From Paraburkholderia sp. LEh10 (lineage in GTDB: Bacteria > Pseudomonadota > Gammaproteobacteria > Burkholderiales > Burkholderiaceae): a stretch of DNA of 52,646 bases. A model generated the notes under the pieces. The model searched no databases. It was not told the DNA's origin and saw nothing but the letters and a program-made list of their open reading frames with translations. A program made the position numbers and the translations under genes. Each line of letters begins with the position of its first letter. Positions within the stretch are counted from its first letter, which is position 1. Where the stretch lies: contig NZ_JAGIPX010000056.1 in the NCBI RefSeq assembly GCF_017814945.1, positions 1 to 52,646 on the forward strand. Direction: 5' to 3'. Shown piece by piece: positions 26,402 to 35,197 of this stretch.

Positions 26402-27439
26402 CTATGCAATCAGTTCCGCGGCGAGTTGCGCGAGCGGCTCGACCATTGCGCCGACTTCATGTGCGTCGGCACTCGATGCGTTGCCCTGCAGCGCGCGCGC
26501 CTTTACGCCCTGCGCAATCGACGCGAGCCGGAAGAAGCTGAACGCGAGATAGAAAGGCCAGTTGTCGATCGCGGGCAGGCCGCGCAGCTTGCAGTACTGC
26601 GCGACGATCTCTTCTTCGTCGGGCACGCCGAGGGCGGCGCGATCCTGCCCGCGCAGCCCCGTGATGTGGCCTTGCGACGGCAGCCGCAGACACATGCAGA
26701 AGTACGCGAGATCGGCGAGCGGGTTGCCGAGCGTCGACAGTTCCCAGTCGAGAATCGCACGCACTTGCGGCTTGTCGTTCGCGAAGATCAGGTTGTCGAT
26801 GCGGAAGTCGCCGTGCACGAGCGACGGGCGTTGCATATCGGGCGTATCGGCGGGGCAGTGCGCAGGCAGCCAGTCGATCAGCGCTTCCATCGGCGCGATG
26901 CGTTGCGTTTCGGCGGCGCGGTACTGCTTGGTCCACACACCGATCTGGCGCTCGAAGTAGTTGCCGGCGCGCCCATAGTCGCCGAGTCCGACCGCTTCGG
27001 CATCGACATCGTGCAGCGCCGCGAGCGTCTGCACGATCGCCGCGTAGTACCCGCGCCGCGCGTCGCGGTCGAGTTCGGGCAGTGCGGGGTTCCAGAAGAT
27101 GCGGCCTTCTTCGTAGCTCATCAGATAGAACATGCTGCCGATCACGTCGCGGTCCTCGCACAGATGCCATGCGCGCGCGACGGGCACGGGCGTCTCGGCA
27201 AGCGCGTGCAGCACGCGGAATTCGCGGTCGACGGCGTGCGCGGACTTCAGCAGTTGTCCGGGCGGCTGGCGGCGCAACACGTAACGGCCGCTTTGTGCGT
27301 CGAGCAGAAAGGTCGGGTTGGATTGGCCGCCAGCGAACTTCGTCGCGCTTAACGGGCCGCGAAAACCTGCTACGTGCTGCGCCAGGTAACGCGCGAGCCG
27401 GTCGGTGTCGAGAGGGGTGTCGTGATGATCGCGAGTCAT
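26402..27439 (-). CDS. APH-type phosphotransferase (ACAD10/LvaA-like kinase)
   Basis: The 345-residue cytoplasmic kinase has the aminoglycoside-phosphotransferase fold. The N-lobe is GGQSNPTFLLDAQSGRYVLR, the Brenner catalytic motif is H209-G-D211 with N216 in HGDFRIDNL, and the metal-binding D231 is in ILDWELSTLGNPLADL. Family members next to acyl-CoA dehydrogenases phosphorylate 4-hydroxyacyl-CoAs (LvaA of Pseudomonas, N-domain of ACAD10/11), so that role is proposed. The ATG at 27439 has only a weak ribosome-binding site, but the upstream in-frame sequence is non-conserved. It sits between the histidine phosphatase (23-bp gap) and the SDR. Confidence 0.85.
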   Translation of the reverse strand: MTRDHHDTPLDTDRLARYLAQHVAGFRGPLSATKFAGGQSNPTFLLDAQSGRYVLRRQPPGQLLKSAHAVDREFRVLHALAETPVPVARAWHLCEDRDVIGSMFYLMSYEEGRIFWNPALPELDRDARRGYYAAIVQTLAALHDVDAEAVGLGDYGRAGNYFERQIGVWTKQYRAAETQRIAPMEALIDWLPAHCPADTPDMQRPSLVHGDFRIDNLIFANDKPQVRAILDWELSTLGNPLADLAYFCMCLRLPSQGHITGLRGQDRAALGVPDEEEIVAQYCKLRGLPAIDNWPFYLAFSFFRLASIAQGVKARALQGNASSADAHEVGAMVEPLAQLAAELIA

Positions 27440-27462
27440 GTCGTTCGATGCGTTGCCGTGGA

Positions 27463-28137
27463 CTAACCATAGGTTTGATATGCGCGACGCTGCGGGTCGT
27501 CGAGATGGCCGATGCCGTTGAAGCTCGACAGGTGCAGCGCGTCGCGATTGAAGAAGTAGTGGCTGACGCTGCTGTTGCGGATCTGCATGTTGAGCGCGAT
27601 GGCCGTCGCGGCGGGCGCCTGCAGGATCTGTTGCGTCAGCGCGGCGATCACGCCGCCGGAGCTGACCACCAGCACGCGCTGGCCGCTGCCTTGCTGGATC
27701 GCGGCGCGCGCGTCGGCGACACGCTGCTGGAACGCGCGCCACGTTTCGGGCACGCCGCCGTCGAGCGCGCCTTCGGCCCACAGATGCAGGACTTGCCGCA
27801 GCGCCTTGAAAAAATCGCGCGGACTGCGGGTGGCCTGTTCCGCGAGCTGCCGATGGGTTTCGCCGAGCGCGCGAAAGAGCGCGTGGAAGTCGTATTCGTC
27901 GAGACCCGGATGGATCTCGCATTCGGCGGGAAGCGCGCGCAGGCCGTGCCGGATCGCGTCGACGGTTTGCGCGTGGCGCCGCAAGGTGCCCGACATCACG
28001 CGATCGAACGCGATATCGCGCTGCGCAAAGTATTCGCCGAGCCAGATGCCTTGCCGTTCGCCTACGTCCGACAGCCGGTCGTAGTCGTCAGCGCCCAACG
28101 ACGCCTGGCCGTGCCGTACCAGAAAGAGTTCCGCCAT
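27463..28137 (-). CDS. Histidine phosphatase family protein
   Basis: The 224-residue protein starts MAELFLVRHGQAS with R8-H9-G10, the phosphohistidine nucleophile motif of the phosphoglycerate-mutase/SixA clan. It has SGTLRRHAQT for the second Arg and VLVVSSGGVIAAL, where S-G replaces the usual second H-G. The altered late motif could mean weak or unusual activity. It is the first gene of the operon with the APH kinase, SDR and acyl-CoA dehydrogenase. A phosphatase working against a kinase on one pathway is an attractive but unproven idea. Confidence 0.82.
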   Translation of the reverse strand: MAELFLVRHGQASLGADDYDRLSDVGERQGIWLGEYFAQRDIAFDRVMSGTLRRHAQTVDAIRHGLRALPAECEIHPGLDEYDFHALFRALGETHRQLAEQATRSPRDFFKALRQVLHLWAEGALDGGVPETWRAFQQRVADARAAIQQGSGQRVLVVSSGGVIAALTQQILQAPAATAIALNMQIRNSSVSHYFFNRDALHLSSFNGIGHLDDPQRRAYQTYG

Positions 28138-28366
28138 CGCGTGTTTCGCCTTGGAAGAGGTGAAGCCAGCATAGCGGCGGGTGATGCATTCCTGAAGTTT
28201 ATTTGGTGAATCCGCGAGTATTCATTGAAATTATGCCGAGCATGTTACGCAACTAACTGTCTGCTGCCGATAACCCTCCGTATTTACCGCGGCGCTAGGC
28301 GGCGAGCCGCCCGCGTTTGCACCGCGCGATGCGCCGTACGCAAGCAGCGCACGACGCGTAGTCCGC

Positions 28367-28600
28367 TCAACGGTTGCCGTCAAGCAGGTCGTTGAGCAGC
28401 GTATCGAACGCAGCTTGCGCGTCTTCGAGTTCCTGAAGGGCGGCGTCGAACGTCTGCAGCGCGATCTGCGACGGGCGGCCGGTTCCGGCCGGAGGGAACT
28501 GCGATTGCAGCGCGGCGAATGCGGTCTGAACCTGCTTCGTTGCGTTCAGTACGCGCTCCATTGCGCGGGTTTCTTCGGCTCGCGCCGCTGCGTGGTCCAT
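28367..28600 (-). CDS. Small helical protein of unknown function
   Basis: This protein of about 77 residues is predicted mostly helical, with heptad-like segments (ERVLNATKQVQTAFAALQ and LQTFDAALQELEDAQAAF) around a Pro/Gly turn. It has no signal peptide. Two in-frame ATGs are close (28606 and 28600). The second was chosen because GGAG lies nine bases upstream of it but only three upstream of the first. Third-position GC supports coding. It has no recognised family and no operon partner. Confidence 0.6.
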   Translation of the reverse strand: MDHAAARAEETRAMERVLNATKQVQTAFAALQSQFPPAGTGRPSQIALQTFDAALQELEDAQAAFDTLLNDLLDGNR

Positions 28601-28699
28601 GCCCATGCTCTCCGTGATTCATTGTGTGCCGTGATGGCGAGGCGCTCACTATGCCACGAGTCGCGGCATCTCACGCGTTGCGCGGGACGCGCGCCGTCA

Positions 28700-29161
28700 T
28701 CAAACGGGCAAGCCGCCTGGCGACTTGACCTCTCGCAGTGACAGCGACGATTCCACTGATGTGACGCCCGGCAAACTGCGCAGTTCGTCGCGCATGAATG
28801 TGCCGTAATCGTCGAGATCGCGCGCGACCACCTGCAAGATGTAGTCGGCGCTGCCCGAAACGTTGTGGCAGGACAGGATGCGCGGTATCGCCTGGATCTC
28901 GCGCTCGAAGCGCGTTGCCGTGGCGCGGTCGTGCACGGCGAAGCGCACGTACACGAACGCGACCACGCCTAGCCCCAGCGCAGGGCGTGAGAGCACTGCG
29001 CGATACCGCTCGATATAGCCGTCGTTTTCGAGCCGTTTGAGTCGCCGCGCGCATGGCGTTTCACTCAGCCCGACCGTTTCGGCGAGCTTCGCGTTCGACA
29101 TGCGGCCGTCGGCCTGCAACGCGGCGAGGATTGCGCGATCGGTCTTGTCGAGGTCATTCAT
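28700..29161 (-). CDS. Lrp/AsnC-family transcriptional regulator
   Basis: This 153-residue protein has an N-terminal helix-turn-helix (LDKTDRAILAALQADGRMSNAKLAETVGLSE) and a C-terminal RAM ligand-binding domain (about residues 65-145, including CHNVSGSADYILQVVARD). Lrp-family proteins sense amino acids. It is divergent from a LysE-family exporter at 29295 across 133 bp, the textbook arrangement for amino-acid-induced export. Regulation of that exporter is therefore likely. Confidence 0.92.
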   Translation of the reverse strand: MNDLDKTDRAILAALQADGRMSNAKLAETVGLSETPCARRLKRLENDGYIERYRAVLSRPALGLGVVAFVYVRFAVHDRATATRFEREIQAIPRILSCHNVSGSADYILQVVARDLDDYGTFMRDELRSLPGVTSVESSLSLREVKSPGGLPV

Positions 29162-29294
29162 GGCGAGGGGAAATCCGTGGTCGGATGTGTGATTTTAGGG
29201 CATTCCTCCAATCGATGGCTTTTAATGGCCGAAAATCGCCAGCATTCTCTAGCCGGCCGAATGCATCATGAATGCCTCGACACGTGAGGTTTCC

Positions 29295-29924
29295 ATGGTT
29301 TCCGCTCATCTTCTGATCATGTATGTCACGGCTCTCGTGGTGGTGTTCGCGCTGCCCGGTCCCGACATGGCGCTCGTGCTTCAGACGAGCATCGGACGCG
29401 GCGCGCGCAACGGTTTTGCGGCCGCCGTCGGCCTCGGCCTGTCGCGCGCGACGCATGTGACGCTGTCTGCCTGCGGCGTCGCCGCGCTGCTGCGCAACGC
29501 GCCGTGGCTGTATGAAGTGGTCCGCTACGGCGGCGCGCTCTATCTGGCGTGGGTGGCCGTGCAGATTTTCCGCTCGCCGGTGTTCGCGCTGCCGTCGGGT
29601 GGCGCTCAGACGGACGACGACAGCGCGCTGTGGACGGCGTTCGTCAAAGGGCTGTTCACGAACTTGCTGAACCCGAAGGCGTTGTTGTTCTGTTCGGTGC
29701 TGTTGCCGCAGTTCGTGCGTCCGGAGGCAGGGCCCGTCGCGTCGCAGGTGCTCGAACTGGGAATCGTGCTGGTCGCGATCGGCGCGTGTTTCGACGCGCT
29801 CTATGCGATCGGCGCCGCGCGCATCGCCGGGTGGGTGCGCTCGCATCCGCTCGCGCAGACGCTGCAGCGCTGGACGTTCTCCGCCGCGCTGATCGGTTTC
29901 GCGCTGCGCCTTTCGCTGGACTGA
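29295..29924 (+). CDS. LysE/RhtB-family amino acid exporter
   Basis: The 209-residue inner membrane protein has about six helices, with the family motif VFALPGPDMALVLQTSIGRG near the start and LLNPKALLFCSVLLPQF in the middle. The ATG at 29295 has GAGG five bases upstream and was preferred over the in-frame ATG at 29268. It is divergent from the Lrp regulator and probably controlled by it. It is a different protein from the exporter at 5733, with which it shares only family motifs. Confidence 0.9.
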   Translation: MVSAHLLIMYVTALVVVFALPGPDMALVLQTSIGRGARNGFAAAVGLGLSRATHVTLSACGVAALLRNAPWLYEVVRYGGALYLAWVAVQIFRSPVFALPSGGAQTDDDSALWTAFVKGLFTNLLNPKALLFCSVLLPQFVRPEAGPVASQVLELGIVLVAIGACFDALYAIGAARIAGWVRSHPLAQTLQRWTFSAALIGFALRLSLD

Positions 29925-29942
29925 GCGGCGGCCGTCACATGC

Positions 29943-30116
29943 TTATTTGCGGATCATCGCCGCGCGCTCCGGCTTCTGGTCGATGACCTTGCGGCGATGC
30001 TTGTCTTTCATCTTCTTCCACCCTTTGCATTCTTCCCTGGTGCGCAGACAGCCGACACAAAAGCCGGTTTTGCTGTCGAACTTGCAGACGTCGATACAGG
30101 GCGATTTGACACTCAT
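29943..30116 (-). CDS. DUF1289-family small Cys-rich protein
   Basis: This protein of about 57 residues has the family's cysteine set C7, C11, C20, C23 and C30 in SPCIDVCKFD...GFCVGCLRTREEC. The rest is a basic tail (KKMKDKHRRK). The cysteines suggest a metal or Fe-S site; no function is established. The ATG at 30116 opens the conserved part. An in-frame start at 30197 would add 27 unconserved residues. It converges with the LysE exporter gene. Confidence 0.82.
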   Translation of the reverse strand: MSVKSPCIDVCKFDSKTGFCVGCLRTREECKGWKKMKDKHRRKVIDQKPERAAMIRK

Positions 30117-30285
30117 GTGGTCGATCTCGATCGTTGACGGCGGGCGAGCGACGACTGTCGCACGGCGTGCCATCGACGGGCAAAGTGATTGTGTCAATAA
30201 AGGCGATAGACTGCCGGGTTAAAACGAACCCCGGCCTGCGCATCGGCTGATTGCGCGTGCCTTGACCATCAATCCGACCGTACCG

Positions 30286-30606
30286 ATGAAGACCCTGTTG
30301 CTCTACGTCGTGACCGCCATCGCCGAAATTGTCGGCTGCTATCTGCCGTGGCGCTGGCTCAAGGACGGCGGCCCCGCGTGGCTGCTGCTACCTGGCGCGC
30401 TGAGCCTCGCGCTGTTCGCGTGGCTCCTGACCTTTCACGGCACGGCGGCGGGCCGCGTCTATGCCGCGTACGGCGGCGTGTATGTGGCCGTGGCGGTTCT
30501 CTGGCTGTGGTGCGTCGATCACGTGCGGCCGAGCGCCTGGGATCTGGCGGGCGCCGCGCTGACGCTCGCGGGCATGAGCGTCATCGCGTTCCAGCCGCGC
30601 GTTTGA
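30286..30606 (+). CDS. YnfA/UPF0060-family membrane protein
   Basis: The 106-residue protein has four helices and the family hallmarks near its start (TAIAEIVGCYLPWRWLK) and in the middle (GRVYAAYGGVYVAVAVLWLW). YnfA proteins are SMR-like small membrane proteins of about 108 residues, some linked to multidrug export. The ATG at 30286 gives the normal length. An in-frame TTG at 30262 is less likely. Its ribosome-binding site is weak. Confidence 0.9.
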   Translation: MKTLLLYVVTAIAEIVGCYLPWRWLKDGGPAWLLLPGALSLALFAWLLTFHGTAAGRVYAAYGGVYVAVAVLWLWCVDHVRPSAWDLAGAALTLAGMSVIAFQPRV

Positions 30607-30696
30607 TGCCGCCGCGGGGACGGTGCCCGCGTGCACGGCGCACACGCGAACCGGCCGACTCCGCCCGCCCGCGTGTTGCGACTCGATGTGGCCGTC

Positions 30697-31209
30697 TCAG
30701 CTATTCGGCTTGCCGAGGAAGTCGAGCTTGCCGAGCTCGACGCCGTTATGACGCAGGATGTCGTATGCCGTCGTGATGTGGAAATAGAAGTTCGGCATCG
30801 CGAAGCCGAGCAGATAAGACAGGCCGTTGAACTCGACAGGGCCGCTGCGCATCTTCAAGGTGACGCCGCGCGTTTCCGAGCCATCGATCTGCGCGGCGTT
30901 GAACTCCTTCAGATATTCGATCGTTTTTTGAATGCGGGCGTGGAGCTCGTCGAACGTGAACTCGACGTCATCGTACTTGGGCGCTTCGACACCGGCGAGA
31001 CGCGCCGCGCAACCTTTCGCGGTGTCGGTTGCGATGTGCACCTGACGAGCCAGCGGATGCATGTCCGGAAAGAGACGCGCGCCCGTCAGCACGGACGGAT
31101 CGATCTGTTTTTCCGCTGCGTGCGCCTGGCCCTTGCCAAGAATATTTTGCAGGTTCGTGAGGCCGCGAATCAGCACGGGGATGGATGCCTGATACATCGA
31201 GATGGTCAT
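30697..31209 (-). CDS. DUF1993-family protein
   Basis: The 170-residue cytoplasmic protein begins MTISMYQASIPVLIRGLTNL and is mostly helical, with the family end FHITTAYDILRHNGVELGKLDFLG. DUF1993 proteins resemble the DinB four-helix fold; no activity is established. The ATG at 31209 has an AGGA about seven bases upstream. The convergent YnfA gene ends 90 bp away. Confidence 0.85.
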   Translation of the reverse strand: MTISMYQASIPVLIRGLTNLQNILGKGQAHAAEKQIDPSVLTGARLFPDMHPLARQVHIATDTAKGCAARLAGVEAPKYDDVEFTFDELHARIQKTIEYLKEFNAAQIDGSETRGVTLKMRSGPVEFNGLSYLLGFAMPNFYFHITTAYDILRHNGVELGKLDFLGKPNS

Positions 31210-31530
31210 GGAGGGTCCTCGAATTCGGTTTTTCGCACGCTCTTCGGCACGCGGTCGCATAGCGTAACGCAACAGCGCAAAAGCTGCTGGAGCAGCGTAA
31301 CCCGCACGCGGCGATCTTCAAAGCTAGCCGTTCGGCCAGGTGTCGGACGCGCCGGAACTGTGTTCGAATCGTTTTGTCGGACGGTTGACGTGGGCTCGCG
31401 ACGCTCATGGCACTCATGGCGCTCATGGCTTCCGGCGAAACGCGGCGGCCGCGCAGCGCTGCTCCGTATCCGTCTCACGCGCGCCGTGTCCAACGCGTGG
31501 TTTCTGGCCATGCCCAGGGAGAACCTAACC
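31210..31530. other. Intergenic region with a short 9-bp triple repeat
   Basis: About 320 bp separate the divergent DUF1993 and S53 peptidase genes. Three near-identical 9-mers (GCTCATGGC, ACTCATGGC, GCTCATGGC) lie in tandem at 31403-31429. A TTGACG occurs at 31385, but no good -10 sits at the right distance. The peptidase frame stays open upstream, but no family match precedes 31531. Confidence 0.55.
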
Positions 31531-33093
31531 ATGACGAAGCATCCATTGCCCGGTAGCGAGCGCAAGATCGCGCCTGGCTCGAAGGTGGTTGCACAGTGCG
31601 ATCCGTCGGAAACGATTCAGGTGGTGGTCGTGCTGCGCCGCAAGGACGAGCAGCAGTTCGCCGAGTTGATGAAGAAGATCGAAGCGGGCGCGCCGGACGC
31701 GAAACCGCTGTCGCGTAAAGAACTCGAGCAGCGCTTCGGCGCTGCCGCACAAGATATTGCAAAGCTGAAAGCCTTCGCGGTGCAGCACGGTCTCGCATTC
31801 GTGCGCGAAGACCCGTCGGCGCGGACCGTCGTGTTGAGCGGCACCGTCGACCAGTTCCAGAAGGCGTTCGACGTCCAGTTGCAGCACTACGAGCATCAAT
31901 CGCTGGGCCGGTTTCGCGGCCGCACGGGCGTGATTAGCGTGCCCGACGATCTGCATGGCGTCGTGACGGCCGTGCTGGGCCTCGACGACCGCCCGCAGGC
32001 GCGGCCGCATTTCCGCATCCGTCCGCCGTTCCGGCCCGCGAGGGCGCAGCAGGAGACGTCGTTCACGCCTTTGCAGCTCGCGTCGCTGTACCAGTTTCCG
32101 CAGGGCGACGGCAGTGGTCAGTGCATCGGCATCATCGAGCTGGGCGGCGGCTACCGCACGGCCGATCTCACACAGTATTTTTCGAGCCTCGGCGTGAGCG
32201 CGCCGAAAGTCGTCGCCGTCGGCGTGGACCAGAGCAGCAACCATCCGACGGGGGACCCGAACGGGCCGGACGGTGAAGTCACGCTCGACGTCGAGATCGC
32301 CGGTGCGATCGCGCCGGGCGCGACCATCGCCGTGTACTTCACGGCCAATAGCGACGCCGGCTTCATCGACGCCGTCAGCCAGGCGGTGCATGACACGACG
32401 AACAAGCCGTCGGTGATCTCGATCAGCTGGGGGGCGCCCGAAAGCGTATGGACGGCGCAATCGATGAACGCCTTCAACGACGTGCTGCAATCGGCGGCGG
32501 CGATCGGCGTGACGGTTTGCGCGGCATCGGGCGACAGCGGCTCGAGCGACGGTGTCGGCGACAGTGGCGATCACGTCGACTTTCCCGCGTCGAGTCCCTA
32601 TGTGCTCGCGTGCGGCGGCACCCGCCTGCAGGGCTCGGGGCAGACGGTCACGCACGAAGTGGCGTGGAATGACGGCGCGGACGGCGGCGCGACGGGCGGC
32701 GGCGTGAGCGGCACGTTCGCCGTGCCGGCGTGGCAGGAAGGTCTGTCCACGTCCGGGGCGCAGGGCGGCAAGCGCGCGCTGACGGGCCGCGGCGTGCCCG
32801 ACGTCGCCGGCGATGCGTCGCCGCTCACGGGCTACGACGTGATCGTCGACGGCAACAATACGGTGGTCGGCGGCACCAGCGCCGTCGCGCCGCTATGGGC
32901 CGCGCTGATCGCGCGTATCAACGGCGCGAAGGGCACGCCTGTCGGCTTCGTCAATCCGAAGTTGTACAAGGCTTCGGGCGTCTGCAACGACATCACGCAG
33001 GGCAACAACGGCAGTTATGTCGCAACCACGGGTTGGGACGCCTGCACGGGCTTGGGCAGCCCTAATGGTGTGAAGGTGGCGGCGGCTTTATAG
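31531..33093 (+). CDS. S53 family serine-carboxyl peptidase (sedolisin/kumamolisin type)
   Basis: This 520-residue proenzyme has an N-terminal pro-kumamolisin domain (about residues 20-165) followed by the catalytic domain. Catalytic residues are clear: E249 and D253 in GEVTLDVEIAG, D335 in AASGDSGS as oxyanion Asp, and S450 in GGTSAVAP. The spacings (4, 82, 115) nearly equal those of kumamolisin (78, 82, 164, 278). A C-terminal Ca-binding loop is expected around VCNDITQGNNG. Sedolisins are endopeptidases active at acid pH. No signal peptide is visible from the ATG at 31531 (GGGAG nine bases upstream), so the export route is unclear. A serine carboxypeptidase follows 100 bp downstream. Confidence 0.93.
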   Translation: MTKHPLPGSERKIAPGSKVVAQCDPSETIQVVVVLRRKDEQQFAELMKKIEAGAPDAKPLSRKELEQRFGAAAQDIAKLKAFAVQHGLAFVREDPSARTVVLSGTVDQFQKAFDVQLQHYEHQSLGRFRGRTGVISVPDDLHGVVTAVLGLDDRPQARPHFRIRPPFRPARAQQETSFTPLQLASLYQFPQGDGSGQCIGIIELGGGYRTADLTQYFSSLGVSAPKVVAVGVDQSSNHPTGDPNGPDGEVTLDVEIAGAIAPGATIAVYFTANSDAGFIDAVSQAVHDTTNKPSVISISWGAPESVWTAQSMNAFNDVLQSAAAIGVTVCAASGDSGSSDGVGDSGDHVDFPASSPYVLACGGTRLQGSGQTVTHEVAWNDGADGGATGGGVSGTFAVPAWQEGLSTSGAQGGKRALTGRGVPDVAGDASPLTGYDVIVDGNNTVVGGTSAVAPLWAALIARINGAKGTPVGFVNPKLYKASGVCNDITQGNNGSYVATTGWDACTGLGSPNGVKVAAAL

Positions 33094-33192
33094 TCTGGAG
33101 AGCGGGCGCTCGCGGTCCGGGCGTCGTGTTTTCGGCGGCGATGAGCGCGTCGCAACAGTGGGCAATACATATAAGCATTCGATGGAGCGATC

Positions 33193-34857
33193 ATGACGAA
33201 TACAGAATCAGCTTCCGGCAGCATGCAGTCGCCTCACGATTCTCACGCCGCGCACGAGCCGGCGGCTGAGAGCTCGCCGCACAAGGCCGGCGACCAGCCG
33301 TTCTTCGATCCCGTCGCGTACGGCAACGGGCCCGACGACTCGGTCACTGACAGCAGCGAAAATGCCGCGGTCACGAAGCATTCCATCACGATCGGCGGCA
33401 AGAAGATCAACTACACGGCGACGGCTGGCCATCTGGTGACGGTCGATCCGTCCAGTTCACTGCCCAGCGCGAAGATGTTCTATGTCGCGTTCACGCAGGA
33501 CAACCAGAAAGAAGAAACCCGCCCTGTCACGTTCTTCTATAACGGCGGGCCGGGGTCGTCATCGGTGTTCGTACTGCTCGGGTCGTTCGCGCCGCGGCGG
33601 ATCAGGACGTCGATGCCGAGCTTCACGCCGCCCGCGCCGTATCAGATGGAAGATAACCCCGACAGCCTGCTCGACAAGAGCGACCTCGTGTTCGTCAACC
33701 CCGTCGGCACCGGCTACTCGGCCGCCATCGCGCCGCGCAAGAACCGCGATTTTTGGGGTGTCGATCAGGACGCGGACTCGATCAAGCAGTTCATCAAGCG
33801 CTTTCTGACGAAGAACAACCGCTGGAATTCGCCGAAGTTTCTGTTCGGCGAATCGTATGGAACGGCGCGCAGTTGCGTGCTCGCCTACAAGCTGCACGAA
33901 GACGGCGTCGATCTGAACGGCATCACGCTGCAGTCGTCGATTCTCGACTACACGCAGGCGGGCAACCCCGTCGGCGCGCTGCCGACGGCCGCTGCGGACG
34001 CGTGGTATCACAAGAAGCTCGGCATCGCGCCGAGGCCGACCGACCTCGGCCAGTTCGTCGAAGAGGTCGCGCAGTTCGCGCGCACCGACTACCTGAACGC
34101 ATTGCGCAAGTTTCCGACCACCGACAATGCCGTGGTCGAAAAGCTCAGCGAATACACGGGCATCGACAAGACCACGCTGCTCGCCTGGAGCCTCGATATC
34201 GCCGGGTACGACAGCCGGGGCAACTCGCTGTTCCTGACCACGCTGCTCAAGTCGAAGGGGCTTGCGCTCGGCGCGTATGACGGCCGCGTAACGGCGATCG
34301 AGACGGGCATTGCCGGCAAGATCGATCCGAACTCAGGCGGGAACGATCCGACGATGACAGCTGTCACGGGCGTCTACACGACGATGTGGAATGTGTATCT
34401 GAACGAGCAGTTGAAGTTCACGTCGAACTCGGCATTCACGGACCTGAACGACCAGGCGTTCAAGTACTGGGACTTCAGCCATATCGATCCGACGGGCGAG
34501 CAGAAGGGCATCGACAGCAAGGGCAACATCATCCTGTACACGGCGGGCGACCTCGCGGCCGTGATGGCGCTCAACGTGGATCTGAAGGTGCTGTCGGCAA
34601 ACGGCTTCTACGATTTCGTCACGCCGTTCTACCAGACGGTGCTCGATTTGCAGCAAATGCCGCTGTTGAGCCAGCAGGTGCGCGACAACTTGTCCGCGCG
34701 CTTCTATCCGTCGGGGCATATGGTGTACCTCGACGGCGGCTCGCGTACCGCGCTGAAGGCCGATCTGGCTGCGATGTACGAGTCGACGGTGAGCAATACG
34801 GAGGCACTGGGGCGCGTGCGCGCGTTGCAGGCACTCACGGCTGCAAAGATGCATTGA
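33193..34857 (+). CDS. S10 family serine carboxypeptidase-like protein
   Basis: The 554-residue alpha/beta hydrolase has the S10 pattern: NGGPGSSS oxyanion region (117-124), nucleophile S221 in FGESYGTARS, Asp in SANGFYDFVTPF and His in YPSGHMVYLD. S10 enzymes remove C-terminal residues at acid pH. The N-terminal 50 residues are polar and disordered-looking, rich in Ser, His and Glu, with no signal peptide. The ATG has GGAG five bases upstream. It follows the S53 peptidase by 100 bp on the same strand, so an endo/exo-peptidase pair is probable. Confidence 0.9.
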   Translation: MTNTESASGSMQSPHDSHAAHEPAAESSPHKAGDQPFFDPVAYGNGPDDSVTDSSENAAVTKHSITIGGKKINYTATAGHLVTVDPSSSLPSAKMFYVAFTQDNQKEETRPVTFFYNGGPGSSSVFVLLGSFAPRRIRTSMPSFTPPAPYQMEDNPDSLLDKSDLVFVNPVGTGYSAAIAPRKNRDFWGVDQDADSIKQFIKRFLTKNNRWNSPKFLFGESYGTARSCVLAYKLHEDGVDLNGITLQSSILDYTQAGNPVGALPTAAADAWYHKKLGIAPRPTDLGQFVEEVAQFARTDYLNALRKFPTTDNAVVEKLSEYTGIDKTTLLAWSLDIAGYDSRGNSLFLTTLLKSKGLALGAYDGRVTAIETGIAGKIDPNSGGNDPTMTAVTGVYTTMWNVYLNEQLKFTSNSAFTDLNDQAFKYWDFSHIDPTGEQKGIDSKGNIILYTAGDLAAVMALNVDLKVLSANGFYDFVTPFYQTVLDLQQMPLLSQQVRDNLSARFYPSGHMVYLDGGSRTALKADLAAMYESTVSNTEALGRVRALQALTAAKMH

Positions 34858-35038
34858 GGCTTGTGCTGGCCGCGGCTGCGAATCGAGTTTCGCGCCGCGG
34901 CTTCACTGCTTCACTGTTATTTCGTAGCCGTATCGGCATCGCAATGAGGGCGTCGCAAAGCGTTGCACGGCGCCCTCGACGCCGCCCGCCTCAGAAAAGC
35001 CAGGCGATTCCACCCGGCGGCATTTACGTCAGGCGTGT

Positions 35039-35182
35039 CTAATGTGTTTTAATCATCTTGCGAATTAACTCTTCCGCGTCCTCAAGGGCGCGCTGATTAA
35101 TGAATGCAAGTATGACGACCGCGCACGCCCAGGCGCACAGCACCCGTCGAATCGAATCTCCCGTCCGTCGCCCGCTGCGCAT
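35039..35182 (-). CDS. Possible small single-span membrane protein
   Basis: A 47-residue frame reads MRSGRRTGDSIRR, then a 16-residue hydrophobic segment (VLCAWACAVVILAFIN), then a charged helix ending LIRKMIKTH. The plan of a basic N-tail, one membrane helix and an amphipathic tail is typical of bacterial small membrane proteins. A GAG about six bases upstream is a modest ribosome-binding site. It is divergent from the broken HNH-like gene at 35198, with starts only 15 bp apart. It could be fortuitous. Confidence 0.35.
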   Translation of the reverse strand: MRSGRRTGDSIRRVLCAWACAVVILAFINQRALEDAEELIRKMIKTH

Positions 35183-35197
35183 CGCGGGCTCGCGCGA

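Noticed and set aside
24284..27352. Very long plus-strand open frame (over 1000 codons) opposite the catabolic operon
   Set aside because: It is antisense to three convincing genes (dehydrogenase, SDR, kinase), has Arg/His/Asp-rich composition typical of reverse-frame reading in high-GC DNA, and no family resemblance.
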